A DNA stretch of 37,819 nt, taken from Flavobacterium psychrophilum (GTDB lineage Bacteria; Bacteroidota; Bacteroidia; Flavobacteriales; Flavobacteriaceae). Both the position numbers and the translations under genes were made by a program. The stretch lies in assembly GCA_945866505.1 (NCBI GenBank), contig CAMBHH010000005.1, forward strand, positions 1 through 37,819. The letters are read 5' to 3'. A model generated the notes under the pieces. It did no database searches and was not told where the DNA came from. It was given only the letters and a program-made list of their open reading frames with translations. Shown here in pieces: positions 22,543 to 30,748 of this stretch. Each line of letters begins with the position of its first letter. Position 1 is the first letter of the stretch.

Positions 22543-25032
22543 TTAGAAATAAAACCCAAAAGATATTTTCGTTGCAAATTTATTGGCGTCAGGAATATTG
22601 AGATAATTGCCTCTCCACGAAAAATCTATACGCCAAAATTTGAAAATATTACCCACACCTGCGCTGTATTCCCAATATACTTTATCAGGAGCATTATATG
22701 CTAACCCTGAGGCATTTATGGTTCTGTTTTCGTCTGATACAGTTCCGAAGACCGATTTTACTCCAATATTTTCGCGCCAATTTAGTTTTCTCATAAAAGG
22801 AATTCTAGCAAAAAATCGCCCTTGAAAGTCGTGATCCCAATTCAAAGTTACGTATTGATCGGCAACAAACTCATAAAATTGAAGATTGTTGAAGGTGTTC
22901 GGAATGCTGAAAAGTGATTGATTCCCGGGAACAATGCTCATTAATCCGAGTGGAATGTAACCGAATGTTTTTCCCATTTCGACAGTAATATTGGTTCTTC
23001 CCAAAGGGCCAATTATAATGGGTTGTTTGTAATATAATTGTAATTTTTTATAGTTGAAATCACTTGAAAACAAGTTTTTGAATCCCTGGCTGTAAGTGAC
23101 TAAGAGACTGGTAAAAGGACTATCGGTATTGTATCTTTCGACACCATAAGCAATTGGAATCCTTTTTGGAGTATACTCAACTTGGAAATTTACTTCAGAT
23201 TGTTTTACTTGGCTTTGAATCGTTGTTTGGGATAAATCAGTGTAATAATCAAGGCTGAATTCAGGCGAGGCCGAGAGCAATGTGCGATAGGAAACACCAG
23301 TTGAAAAAGTTAGGTTTTTTACAGGTTCCATTTCTACTTGAACATTACTCAAATTGACATTCGTTAGTTTGTTGTTACTGCCAAAAGTCAATAATCCTGA
23401 GGAAGCATAATTTCGTCCTCCAATATCATTTGTTGTGGTGAGTGAAGCACCAATTTGCTCAATATCTCTTCGATTTCCTGCGGAGATAATCAAACGTTTT
23501 TTAGGTTCTACCATCCATTTTCCAGTAACACCATATTTGAATTTATCATCTTTTAAACCATAGGCAACATACGCTTGTAGCCGCCAAGGATCATTAGGGC
23601 TAGAATAAGTTCTAACTCCTGCTCTCAATCGCAATCCTTCGACTGAATTTTGTCCAATCATAGAATAAATGGGGCCATAATCTAAATCTCCTAAATGAAT
23701 GTAGCCACTATCTACTATTTCGACTAAACTAATTATATGCTGGAATTTTTTCACCGTTTGTAAGGTGTCTAGCATTTTATAGACTCCTTTTTCGTCTTTG
23801 GTAAGATTTTCGAATCGGTTTTCTTCCCAATAGTCGTCTGATTTGTTATAGACTTCTTTGTCTAAATAATTTACCTCCTCTTTATAAAATTTCTCCGGTT
23901 TTTCAGTATTGAATTTATGATTTCGGTACAAAGAAGTTCGTTTTCCGTAAACACCTTTGGAATTCTCTTTCTTGCTTAAAGCAAAATCAGTCATCATATA
24001 ATCCTTGGTCATCAAGAAAACGGAATCATTCAAAACGTCAAATTCTTGTTCGATATAAATGTCTTTTACCCAGTTAATATTGGCACTTCGAGTGGCTGCC
24101 AAATTAATTTTTTTGATAGCAAAAGTCGTATCGCTTACCCAAAAATCACCCTTAAATGTCAATTCGTTTTTACGCCTTGGATAGAAAACAATGTTATAAC
24201 ACTTTTTGTTATCGATATAAGCACTGTCTCTCAAGATGTAATTGTAAACATCGACTCCGGTTGTCGAAAGTGGACTTGTGAAGCTCTTGTCAAAAAAAGT
24301 AAGGTGATTGTCGTATATGTCAAAATCAGTATATAAATCGTTTACAAAAGCTAAAATTTGCTGATTTCCGTTGAAGCCTGAGGTTTTGTTAGCTTTGGTT
24401 TTTGTCTTGACCTTCTTTAATTTGTTGTCGCCGTACACCTCGGACAAGGCTTCGTTTACGAAAATAGGCAGATACGTTTTTCCTGTTATTTTTGAGGTGT
24501 CAACTTGTTTAAAAATGAATTCCATTCCTTTGAACAACTTGTTTTTCATATAAGCACTATCAATAGTATTCATATCAAATTCTATTTTTTCGTACTTTTC
24601 CATTTGGTATTGGGCGAACATATGCAAACCATTTTTGCGTCTGCGTTCCCAAATTTTTCTAAGAATGTCTAATGCTGGATTGTCTTTCTTGGACGTTTTT
24701 CCTCTGTAAATCACTACTTCATTTAAAGTTTCAATTTCTTTAAGTTGAATCTTGAAATTATAACTGATAGCTTTATCCAATTCAATTTCTTTATCGGAAT
24801 AACCCACCGAGCTAATGATAATGGTTGTATAGGTTTTTGGAGATTCCAAATAAAAAACACCACCTTCACTTGAAACACCACCTTCACTTGAGTTTTTGAA
24901 AGCAATAGTAGCAAAAGGTATGGGTTTGCTTTGCTTGTCTAGAACGACGCCGCTAACTTTTGTTTGAGAGAAAACGGAAGTTGTAAAAGCAACTAAAAAG
25001 AATACATATTGCAAAAAATTCTTCATCATCAT
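22543..25032 (-). CDS. DUF5686 outer-membrane protein with carboxypeptidase-regulatory-like domain
   Basis: This protein starts with a signal peptide (MMMKNFLQYVFFLVAF, cleaved after TTSVFSQ). A CarboxypepD_reg-like beta-sandwich follows (VSGVVLDKQSKPIPFATIAF to about residue 95), as in the N-terminus of many Bacteroidetes TonB-dependent receptors. The long remainder is of DUF5686 type: a helical and mixed part, then many amphipathic beta strands ending in KISFGFYF, so an outer-membrane barrel is expected. There is no TonB plug domain visible. The frame is open 15 codons further upstream (to 25077), but those codons lie in the terminator of the preceding gene, so one of the three ATGs at 25026-25032 is preferred. 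An 18-bp tandem duplication doubles the hexapeptide SSEGGV. The glycosylase gene follows with 1 nt between. Confidence 0.85.
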   Translation of the reverse strand: MMMKNFLQYVFFLVAFTTSVFSQTKVSGVVLDKQSKPIPFATIAFKNSSEGGVSSEGGVFYLESPKTYTTIIISSVGYSDKEIELDKAISYNFKIQLKEIETLNEVVIYRGKTSKKDNPALDILRKIWERRRKNGLHMFAQYQMEKYEKIEFDMNTIDSAYMKNKLFKGMEFIFKQVDTSKITGKTYLPIFVNEALSEVYGDNKLKKVKTKTKANKTSGFNGNQQILAFVNDLYTDFDIYDNHLTFFDKSFTSPLSTTGVDVYNYILRDSAYIDNKKCYNIVFYPRRKNELTFKGDFWVSDTTFAIKKINLAATRSANINWVKDIYIEQEFDVLNDSVFLMTKDYMMTDFALSKKENSKGVYGKRTSLYRNHKFNTEKPEKFYKEEVNYLDKEVYNKSDDYWEENRFENLTKDEKGVYKMLDTLQTVKKFQHIISLVEIVDSGYIHLGDLDYGPIYSMIGQNSVEGLRLRAGVRTYSSPNDPWRLQAYVAYGLKDDKFKYGVTGKWMVEPKKRLIISAGNRRDIEQIGASLTTTNDIGGRNYASSGLLTFGSNNKLTNVNLSNVQVEMEPVKNLTFSTGVSYRTLLSASPEFSLDYYTDLSQTTIQSQVKQSEVNFQVEYTPKRIPIAYGVERYNTDSPFTSLLVTYSQGFKNLFSSDFNYKKLQLYYKQPIIIGPLGRTNITVEMGKTFGYIPLGLMSIVPGNQSLFSIPNTFNNLQFYEFVADQYVTLNWDHDFQGRFFARIPFMRKLNWRENIGVKSVFGTVSDENRTINASGLAYNAPDKVYWEYSAGVGNIFKFWRIDFSWRGNYLNIPDANKFATKISFGFYF
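24855..24891 (-). repeat. 18-bp tandem duplication in the DUF5686 gene
   Basis: The + strand bases 24855-24873 match 24873-24891 at an 18-nt offset without mismatch. In frame this gives SSEGGV twice, in the first beta-hairpin of the regulatory-like domain. It is a short in-frame expansion. Confidence 0.85.
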
Positions 25033-25036
25033 AATC

Positions 25037-25074
25037 AAAAAAAACTTCATCGAATTTAGATTCTGATGAAGTTT
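25037..25074 (-). terminator. Rho-independent terminator after pdhB
   Basis: AAACTTCATC (25042-25051) pairs with GATGAAGTTT (25065-25074) around a 13-nt loop, and on the minus strand a run of eight T follows. It begins 66 nt after the pdhB stop and ends just before the DUF5686 start codons. Confidence 0.82.
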
Positions 25075-25139
25075 CAAATTTAGTTGATTTCTGACACTAG
25101 TTATTTTAAAGTTACTAATATTCAGAAAAGTTTAACAGC

Positions 25140-26117
25140 TTATCTGTTCATTACTTTTTTTACCGCTTTGACTACATCATCAGCATTTGGCAACCACTCT
25201 TTAAGCAATACTGGCGAATAGGGTGCAGGTGTATCGGCTGTAGTGATGCGTTGAATTGGAGCGTCAAGAAAATCAAAAGCTTGTTCTTGAACGATATAAG
25301 TGATTTCAGAAGAAACACTAGCAAACGGCCAAGCTTCTTCAAGAATTACCAATCGATTTGTTTTTTTAACCGAAGTTAAAATTGTGGCATTATCCATTGG
25401 TCGAACCGTTCTCAAATCGATAATTTCACAAGAAATTCCTGCTGCGGCTAATGCATCAGCAGCGATATATGCTTCTTTGATGATTTTCCCAAAAGATACT
25501 ATAGTAACATCTGTTCCTACTCGTTTTACATCGGCAACGCCAATTGGAATGGTATATTCTCCATCTGGAACTTCTCCTTTGTCACCATACATTTGTTCTG
25601 ATTCCATAAAGATTACAGGATCGTTATCACGAATAGCCGATTTCAAAAGCCCTTTGGCATCATAAACATTCGATGGAACTACCACTTTTAGACCAGGAGT
25701 ATTGGCAAACCAATTTTCTAAAGCTTGTGAGTGTGTTGCTCCAAGTTGTCCAGCAGAAGCAGTTGGTCCTCGGAAAACGATAGGCACATTAAATTGTCCA
25801 CCGGTCATTTGACGTATTTTGGCAGCATTATTTATAATTTGGTCAATTCCAACTAAGCAAAAATTGAAAGTCATATATTCCACGATGGGTCTACAACCAT
25901 TCATAGCTGAACCAACTGCAATTCCGGTAAAACCAAGCTCAGCAATGGGAGTATCAATAACTCTTTTTTCGCCAAATTCCGCAAGCATTCCCTTTGATGC
26001 TTTATAAGCACCATTATATTCGGCAACTTCTTCACCCATTAAGTATATTGATTCATCGCGTCGCATTTCTTCGCTCATCGCCTCACAAATGGCTTCTCTA
26101 AATTGTATCGTTCTCAT
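25140..26117 (-). CDS. pdhB: Pyruvate dehydrogenase E1 component, beta subunit
   Basis: With the alpha subunit this forms the thiamine-diphosphate E1 enzyme that decarboxylates pyruvate and passes the acetyl group to E2. The 325-residue protein has the transketolase pyrimidine-binding domain (1-175) with GEEVAEYNGAYKASKG, DTPIAELGFTGIAVG (Glu of this kind activates the cofactor) and RGPTASAGQLGATHSQALE, then the C-terminal transketolase domain (about 195-318) with IDLRTVRPMD and LEEAWPFASVSSEI. The alpha subunit gene is not next to it in this window; upstream lies a divergent etfB. The branched-chain E1 beta subunit is an alternative, but GEEV, NGAYK and the overall pattern favour the pyruvate enzyme. 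A -7 element is at 26149-26156. Confidence 0.9.
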   Translation of the reverse strand: MRTIQFREAICEAMSEEMRRDESIYLMGEEVAEYNGAYKASKGMLAEFGEKRVIDTPIAELGFTGIAVGSAMNGCRPIVEYMTFNFCLVGIDQIINNAAKIRQMTGGQFNVPIVFRGPTASAGQLGATHSQALENWFANTPGLKVVVPSNVYDAKGLLKSAIRDNDPVIFMESEQMYGDKGEVPDGEYTIPIGVADVKRVGTDVTIVSFGKIIKEAYIAADALAAAGISCEIIDLRTVRPMDNATILTSVKKTNRLVILEEAWPFASVSSEITYIVQEQAFDFLDAPIQRITTADTPAPYSPVLLKEWLPNADDVVKAVKKVMNR

Positions 26118-26148
26118 AATTTTGGGTTGTTCTATAAATTTTGAAAAG

Positions 26149-26156
26149 CAAAAATA
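26149..26156 (-). promoter_or_regulatory. pdhB: Candidate -7 element of pdhB
   Basis: TATTTTTG on the minus strand matches TAnnTTTG, 31 nt before the pdhB ATG at 26117. Confidence 0.45.
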
Positions 26157-26317
26157 AATATTTTAAACCATTTAAAGGCATAAATTTTATTTAAAGTAGC
26201 AACAGAAAAATTATAAAAATTACAAACCTTCTTTTTTTTAAGTAAATCGGGCAACGAAAACGATATAATTCTTAAAAAATATTATGCATGCATAGTATAT
26301 TATTCAAATTATTATTC

Positions 26318-26325
26318 TAATTTTG
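26318..26325 (+). promoter_or_regulatory. Candidate -7 element of etfB-etfA
   Basis: TAATTTTG matches TAnnTTTG. It would give a leader of about 115 nt, unusually long for this window. Confidence 0.4.
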
Positions 26326-26447
26326 TCCAAGAATTTTAGAAAATTAAATAGTAACATATGAAATTAGCATAACCAATACTTGGTCGTAAACACCAATAAT
26401 GATGTGCGGATTACATATGACCGATAAAAAACAATAAACATCAACAT

Positions 26448-27194
26448 ATGAAAATAGTAGTCTGTATAAGTCACGTTCCCGATACAACTTCGAAAATTAA
26501 TTTCACCAATGATGACGCACAATTTGACACTAATGGAGTTCAATTTGTGATTAATCCAAATGATGAATTTGGCTTGACTCGTGCCATTTGGTTTCAAGAA
26601 CAGCAAGGCGCAACAGTTACTGTTGTCAATGTGGGCGGAGCTGAAACAGAACCTACCTTAAGAAAAGCTTTGGCGATTGGTGCCAATGATGCAATCAGAG
26701 TAAACGCCAATCCAACAGACAGTTTTTTTGTTGCCAAACAGCTTGCTGAAGTCATAAAAAATGGTGGGTATGATTTAATTATTGCTGGTAAAGAATCCTT
26801 AGATTATAATGGCGGAATGGTTCCAGGAATGATTGCGGGAATTCTAGGATATAATTTTCTAAATTCCTGTACTGATTTAATCGTGGATGGCAAAAATGTA
26901 AAAGCCACTCGCGAAATTGATGGTGGAAAAGAAACTGTTTCAACCACTTTGCCAATAATAATTGGTGGTCAAAAAGGTCTAGTTGAAGAAAAAGATTTGC
27001 GCATCCCGAATATGAGAGGAATTATGACCGCAAGAACAAAAACCTTAACGGTTGTAGAGCCAGTCGAAGCCTCGGTCAATACTAAAGCTGTGAAATTCGA
27101 AAAACCAGCACCAAAATCGGCTGTAAAATTAATTGCTGCCGATAATCTGGACGAATTAATTAACTTATTACACAACGAAGCCAAAGTAATTTAA
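26448..27194 (+). CDS. etfB: Electron transfer flavoprotein, beta subunit
   Basis: EtfB pairs with EtfA to form the FAD-containing carrier that takes electrons from acyl-CoA and other dehydrogenases to the respiratory chain. The 248-residue protein opens MKIVVCISHVPDTTSKI and has the family pattern: FVINPNDEFGLTRAIWF (early AMP/FAD site), GANDAIRV, the signature around AGKESLDYNGGMVPGMIAG, and TTLPIIIGGQKGLVEEKDLR followed by IPNMRGIMTAR. The recognition loop for partner dehydrogenases lies near residues 185-200. etfA follows on the same strand, but with 138 bp between them filled by an inverted repeat, which is a long gap for this pair. The start ATG lies in a third copy of ACATATGA. Confidence 0.94.
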   Translation: MKIVVCISHVPDTTSKINFTNDDAQFDTNGVQFVINPNDEFGLTRAIWFQEQQGATVTVVNVGGAETEPTLRKALAIGANDAIRVNANPTDSFFVAKQLAEVIKNGGYDLIIAGKESLDYNGGMVPGMIAGILGYNFLNSCTDLIVDGKNVKATREIDGGKETVSTTLPIIIGGQKGLVEEKDLRIPNMRGIMTARTKTLTVVEPVEASVNTKAVKFEKPAPKSAVKLIAADNLDELINLLHNEAKVI

Positions 27195-27329
27195 GATTTT
27201 AGATTGCAGATTTCAGATAGCAAACCGCAGTGAAAATCTCATCAAAATCCTAATTTGAAACACATTATAAATCAAGTTTTTAGTTTCCAGATTCTGAAAT
27301 CTGTAATCTAAAATCTGCAATCTAAAATC
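27195..27329. repeat. Imperfect inverted repeat between etfB and etfA
   Basis: A 23-nt arm at 27195-27217 (GATTTTAGATTGCAGATTTC then AGA) is mirrored at 27293-27315 with one mismatch, separated by 75 nt. A second partial copy of the right arm follows at 27316-27329. The words are built from GATTTTAGA/TCTAAAATC units; similar words occur after ahcY at 255-290. It could form a long hairpin in the etf transcript. Confidence 0.8.
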
Positions 27330-27332
27330 AAT

Positions 27333-28298
27333 ATGTCAATATTAATATACGCAGAATCCGCAGAAGGAAAATTCCGAAAAGTAGCTTTCGAAGTAGCCTC
27401 CTATGCTAAAAAAGTAGCTGAATCATTAGGAACCACAGTAACCGCAGTTACCATAAATGTTGCAGATGTTTCTGAGTTGTCAAAATATGGTGTCGATAAA
27501 GTCTTGAAAGTTACCAATGATAGATTGTCTGGTTTTTCGGCAAAAGCCTATGCCGATGTTATCAAACAAGCCGCACAAAAAGAGGGCGCAAAACTTGTCG
27601 TGTTATCATCAACTACAGACAGCATTTACCTCGCTCCATATATAGCCGTTTCACTAGAAGCGGGATTTGCATCAAATGTTGTTGGCTTACCTGTAAATAC
27701 AGCACCATTTCAAGTTCGACGAAGTGCTTTTTCGAATAAAGCATTCAATATAACTGAAATTAGCAGTGCAGTAAAAATCATTGGCTTAGCCAAAAACTCT
27801 TTTGGAATTTTCGAAAATGCATCTACTATGTCAGAAGAAGATTTTAACCCAACCATTGGCGACAATGATTTTGGAATTAAAGTAGAATCAGTAGAAAAAG
27901 GCTCCGGGAAAATTTCAATAGCCGATGCTGATGTTGTTGTTTCAGGAGGTCGCGGATTAAAAGGCCCTGAAAACTGGGGAATGATCGAAGAATTAGCTAC
28001 AGTTCTTGGTGCAGCAACAGCTTGTTCAAAACCCGTATCCGATTTAGATTGGAGACCTCATTCAGAACACGTGGGACAAACCGGAAAACCAGTTGCCGCT
28101 AATTTGTATATTGCCGTTGGAATCTCTGGGGCCATTCAGCATATTGCCGGAATCAACTCCTCGAAAGTAAAAGTAGTCATCAACACTGATGCTGAAGCTC
28201 CATTTTTTAAAGTTGCCGATTATGGTATCGTAGGCGACGCATTTGACGTCTTACCTAAATTAATCGAAAAATTAAAAGTTTTTAAAGCTCAAAACTAA
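27333..28298 (+). CDS. etfA: Electron transfer flavoprotein, alpha subunit
   Basis: EtfA is the larger subunit of the electron transfer flavoprotein and holds most of the FAD. The N-terminal half (about 1-185) is the nucleotide-binding-like domain. The C-terminal FAD domain is well preserved: VSGGRGLKGPENW, LATVLGAATACSKPVSD, HVGQTGKPVAANLYIAVGIS followed by GAIQHIAG, and NTDAEAPFFKVADYGIVGD near the end. The 321-residue length is normal for the family. It follows etfB and is closed by a terminator at 28325-28374. Confidence 0.95.
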   Translation: MSILIYAESAEGKFRKVAFEVASYAKKVAESLGTTVTAVTINVADVSELSKYGVDKVLKVTNDRLSGFSAKAYADVIKQAAQKEGAKLVVLSSTTDSIYLAPYIAVSLEAGFASNVVGLPVNTAPFQVRRSAFSNKAFNITEISSAVKIIGLAKNSFGIFENASTMSEEDFNPTIGDNDFGIKVESVEKGSGKISIADADVVVSGGRGLKGPENWGMIEELATVLGAATACSKPVSDLDWRPHSEHVGQTGKPVAANLYIAVGISGAIQHIAGINSSKVKVVINTDAEAPFFKVADYGIVGDAFDVLPKLIEKLKVFKAQN

Positions 28299-28324
28299 AA
28301 TATTTAGAATTCTAACTCCAAAAC

Positions 28325-28374
28325 AGCTGCCTAAAAATAAGATAATCGTATCTTTGCTTTAGGTAGCTTTTTTG
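28325..28374 (+). terminator. Rho-independent terminator of etfA
   Basis: AGCTGCCTAAA (28325-28335) pairs with TTTAGGTAGCT (28358-28368) with one mismatch, an inner stem AAGATA/TATCTT closes the loop, and a T-run follows. It lies 27 nt after the etfA stop. Confidence 0.8.
28349..28356 (+). promoter_or_regulatory. Candidate -7 element inside the etfA terminator
   Basis: TATCTTTG matches TAnnTTTG and lies in the inner loop/3' arm of the etfA terminator. It would give a leader of about 100 nt for the nuclease gene at 28463. No -33 TTTG at the right distance. Confidence 0.35.
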
Positions 28375-28433
28375 TTCCGCATTTTTTGATTAAAATTGCA
28401 CATTATTTTAATTAAAAATAACTTTATATAAAC

Positions 28434-28451
28434 AAGCACATGGTGCTTTTT
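28434..28451 (+). terminator. Small terminator-like hairpin before the nuclease start codon
   Basis: AAGCAC (28434-28439) pairs with GTGCTT (28443-28448) around ATG, with TTT following; it ends 11 nt before the ATG at 28463. The stem is only 6 bp, so a real terminator is doubtful; it may instead affect translation initiation. Confidence 0.3.
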
Positions 28452-28462
28452 CTTTAAAAAAA

Positions 28463-29086
28463 ATGAGTTTAGTCAAATTATCCATAAAAGGAATATCGTA
28501 CAGTCAAACCCAAAATGGAGCTTATGCCTTGATATTGAATGAAGTTGATGGTGATAGGAAATTGCCAATTGTCATAGGTGCTTTTGAAGCTCAATCGATA
28601 GCCATTGCTTTGGAAAAAGAAATAAAACCACCTCGCCCTTTGACTCACGATTTATTCAAAAATTTTGCCGATCGTTTTGATATTGTTGTGAAACAAATAA
28701 TTATTCACAAATTAGTCGATGGTGTATTTTACTCCAGTATCATTTGCGAAAGAGATAAAATTGAAGAAATAATAGACTCCAGAACTTCGGATGCTATTGC
28801 ATTGGCTTTGCGATTCAATGCACCCATTTTCACTTACAAAAATATACTTGACAAAGCTGGAATTTTTCTAAAATCTAATCCTTTGAATCCTGAAAAAGAT
28901 GCACAAGAAATAGACGATGTGCTTTCAAATCCTGAAACTTTTAAACAAAATGAGGAAAGCAACAAATCCGGTTCAACCTACGCAAGTCACACTTTGGAAC
29001 AATTGAACGAATTGTTGGAACAGGCCGTAGAAAATGAAGATTATGAAAAAGCGGCCAAAATTAGAGACGAAATTTCTAAACGATAA
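28463..29086 (+). CDS. Bifunctional nuclease (BFN/DUF151) with C-terminal UVR motif
   Basis: This 207-residue protein has two parts. Residues 1-135 match the bifunctional nuclease domain (DUF151) known from plants and bacteria, reported to cut both DNA and RNA: GAYALILNEVDGDRKLPIVI, GAFEAQSIAIALE, RPLTHDL and the D-S-R-T-S-D-A-I-A-L-A-L-R block. Residues about 170-207 are a UVR motif (LEQLNELLEQAVENEDYEKA then AKIRDEISKR), the UvrB/UvrC-type helical hairpin used for protein contact. The same combination is widespread in Bacteroidetes. The natural substrate is not certain. It lies between the etf genes and thyA, and two REP-like palindromes follow its stop. Confidence 0.9.
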   Translation: MSLVKLSIKGISYSQTQNGAYALILNEVDGDRKLPIVIGAFEAQSIAIALEKEIKPPRPLTHDLFKNFADRFDIVVKQIIIHKLVDGVFYSSIICERDKIEEIIDSRTSDAIALALRFNAPIFTYKNILDKAGIFLKSNPLNPEKDAQEIDDVLSNPETFKQNEESNKSGSTYASHTLEQLNELLEQAVENEDYEKAAKIRDEISKR

Positions 29087-29112
29087 AGCCCCCTAGCCCC
29101 CAAAGGGGGAAC
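29087..29112. repeat. REP-like GC-rich palindrome, copy 1
   Basis: Directly after the nuclease stop codon: a GC-rich element with CCCCCTAG followed by CCCCCAAAGGGGG. Its composition is quite unlike the AT-rich surroundings. Read on the minus strand it has the order CCCCCTTTGGGGG-CTAGGGGG, similar to copy 2 read on the plus strand. Confidence 0.75.
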
Positions 29113-29172
29113 AAACCTATAGAATTTTAAAATGATTAATAATAAATATTTAAAAGTCCTTTACTCACTCGA

Positions 29173-29210
29173 GACTCCCCTCTCCTTTGGAGAGGGGTTG
29201 GGGGTGAGGC
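29173..29210. repeat. REP-like GC-rich palindrome, copy 2, next to the thyA start
   Basis: CCCCTCTCC-TTT-GGAGAGGGG (a 9-bp stem with TTT in the loop) followed by TTGGGGGTGAGG. It ends 4 nt before the thyA ATG. The pattern of a CTTTGG hairpin followed by a G-rich tail matches copy 1 in the opposite orientation, forming an inverted pair as seen in REP/BIME elements. Confidence 0.8.
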
Positions 29211-29214
29211 TACT

Positions 29215-30039
29215 ATGAAACAATACCTAGACTTAGTAAAACACGTTTTAGAGAACGGAAATCAAAAAGGAGATCGAACAGGAACAGGAACAAAAAGCGT
29301 TTTTGGTTACCAAATGCGGTTTGATTTATCAGAAGGTTTCCCGATGGTGACTACCAAAAAGTTACATCTACCTTCAATCATCCACGAATTGCTTTGGTTC
29401 TTGAAAGGCGACACCAACATTAATTATCTAAAAGATAATGGCGTAAAAATTTGGAATGCTTGGGCTGATGAGAATGGAGATTTAGGCCCAATTTACGGTC
29501 ATCAATGGCGCAATTGGAACAGTGAAGAGATAGATCAAATCGCAGATTTAATTCAAGAACTCAAATCCAATCCAAATAGCCGAAGAATGCTGGTTTCGGC
29601 GTGGAATCCAAGTGTTTTACCAGACACTTCCAAATCCTTCGCTGAGAATGTGGCCAACAATAAAGCGGCTTTGCCTCCTTGTCACGCTTTCTTTCAATTT
29701 TATGTTGCCGATGGGAAATTATCTTGCCAATTGTATCAAAGAAGTGCAGATATTTTTCTAGGTGTGCCGTTCAACATTGCTTCGTACGCTTTGCTGACGA
29801 TGATGATTGCACAAGTTTGCGAGTTGCAAGTGGGTGAATTCATTCATACTTTTGGCGATGCTCATATTTACAACAACCATTTTGAGCAACTCGAATTGCA
29901 ATTGTCACGCAAACCAAAACCATTGCCAACAATAATTCTAAATCCAGCCATAAAAGATATTTTCGAATTTACTTATGAGGATTTCACATTAGAAAATTAC
30001 GAACCGCACGATGCAATAAAAGGAAGTGTTGCGGTGTAA
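29215..30039 (+). CDS. thyA: Thymidylate synthase
   Basis: ThyA methylates dUMP to dTMP with methylene-tetrahydrofolate. The 274-residue protein has the phosphate-binding RTGTGT (21-26), the block [26 protein letters not shown] (93-99), the catalytic Cys in [10 protein letters not shown] (C156), [19 protein letters not shown], and [14 protein letters not shown] near the C-terminus. About 10 extra residues (roughly 137-150, [10 protein letters not shown]) lie before the catalytic Cys compared with the 264-residue E. coli enzyme. The start follows a GC-rich palindrome by only 4 nt, so translation initiation may depend on that structure being open. No dihydrofolate reductase gene is adjacent. 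Confidence 0.96.
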   Translation: MKQYLDLVKHVLENGNQKGDRTGTGTKSVFGYQMRFDLSEGFPMVTTKKLHLPSIIHELLWFLKGDTNINYLKDNGVKIWNAWADENGDLGPIYGHQWRNWNSEEIDQIADLIQELKSNPNSRRMLVSAWNPSVLPDTSKSFAENVANNKAALPPCHAFFQFYVADGKLSCQLYQRSADIFLGVPFNIASYALLTMMIAQVCELQVGEFIHTFGDAHIYNNHFEQLELQLSRKPKPLPTIILNPAIKDIFEFTYEDFTLENYEPHDAIKGSVAV

Positions 30040-30167
30040 TTGTATAAACGAAACTGACTCTTTTCAAAAAATGAAAATGGAACACGTTTTTGATTGACTA
30101 ATGCATATTGCGCCTTTTGCAAATAAAATGAGGTGTAAAATGAATTTTAATAGTATCAAAAAATCAA

Positions 30168-30686
30168 ATGAAATTTAACAAGTCTTTTTATCCTTTTGCA
30201 ATCTTCATTTTGATATTTCTTACTTCATGTAACAATAATGAAAGTTATTTGCAAGAATATAAGAATTACAAAGAATTACATACTATTAAAAATCAAAGAC
30301 TTACTTGTTGGTTTCCTGTGAAATTAATAAAATCAGATGCCAAAAAAATTAAAAACATTTCATATTTGAGTACAAAATGTGTATTTGGCGTTTTTAATTA
30401 TAGCAATGGAGAATTGTATAACTTAATATTTGCAGACGAAGCAATTATTGACAGCATTCATTTTGAAATATTTTTGTCCCAAATTGAAAAAGTAAAAAAA
30501 AATATTCCAGAATGGTTTTTAGAAGTAGATTATTGGACAGCGAAACAGAGAGAAATAATTTTGTTCGATAATTGCTATATTTATAGAGATACTGAAAACA
30601 AACAAATTTACTATTTCCATCCAGATGAGGAAAGTACTTTCATTAATGGAAAAATATATCCAGGAATAAGGAATACAATTAGATAA
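30168..30686 (+). CDS. Hypothetical lipoprotein, 172 aa
   Basis: I do not recognise the family. The N-terminus is a lipoprotein signal: FYPFAIFILIFLTSC, with the lipobox LTSC giving Cys at residue 21, followed by NNNES. The mature part is about 150 residues, rich in Lys, Tyr, Ile and Trp, with alternating hydrophobic residues (LRK-type strands) and a C-terminal IYPGIRNTIR. It is likely anchored in the inner or outer membrane and faces the periplasm. It lies downstream of thyA by 128 bp and ends 62 bp before the convergent GHMP kinase gene. No partner is suggested by its neighbours. The base composition is more AT-rich than thyA. Confidence 0.75.
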   Translation: MKFNKSFYPFAIFILIFLTSCNNNESYLQEYKNYKELHTIKNQRLTCWFPVKLIKSDAKKIKNISYLSTKCVFGVFNYSNGELYNLIFADEAIIDSIHFEIFLSQIEKVKKNIPEWFLEVDYWTAKQREIILFDNCYIYRDTENKQIYYFHPDEESTFINGKIYPGIRNTIR

Positions 30687-30748
30687 AATAATACACAGAT
30701 AATAGATTTGGCTAAACTTAAGAAATAGATATTCATACATTGACAAAA

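Larger units (their letters stand above)
26118..26447. other. 330-bp divergent promoter region between pdhB and etfB
   Basis: No gene is visible here. The stretch is very AT-rich. It holds -7 elements for both directions (26149-26156 minus, 26318-26325 plus). The etfB leader of about 115 nt contains the word ACATATGA three times (26354, 26413, 26444); the last includes the etfB start codon. The first two would start tiny frames of 4 and 6 codons that stop before etfB. Confidence 0.7.
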
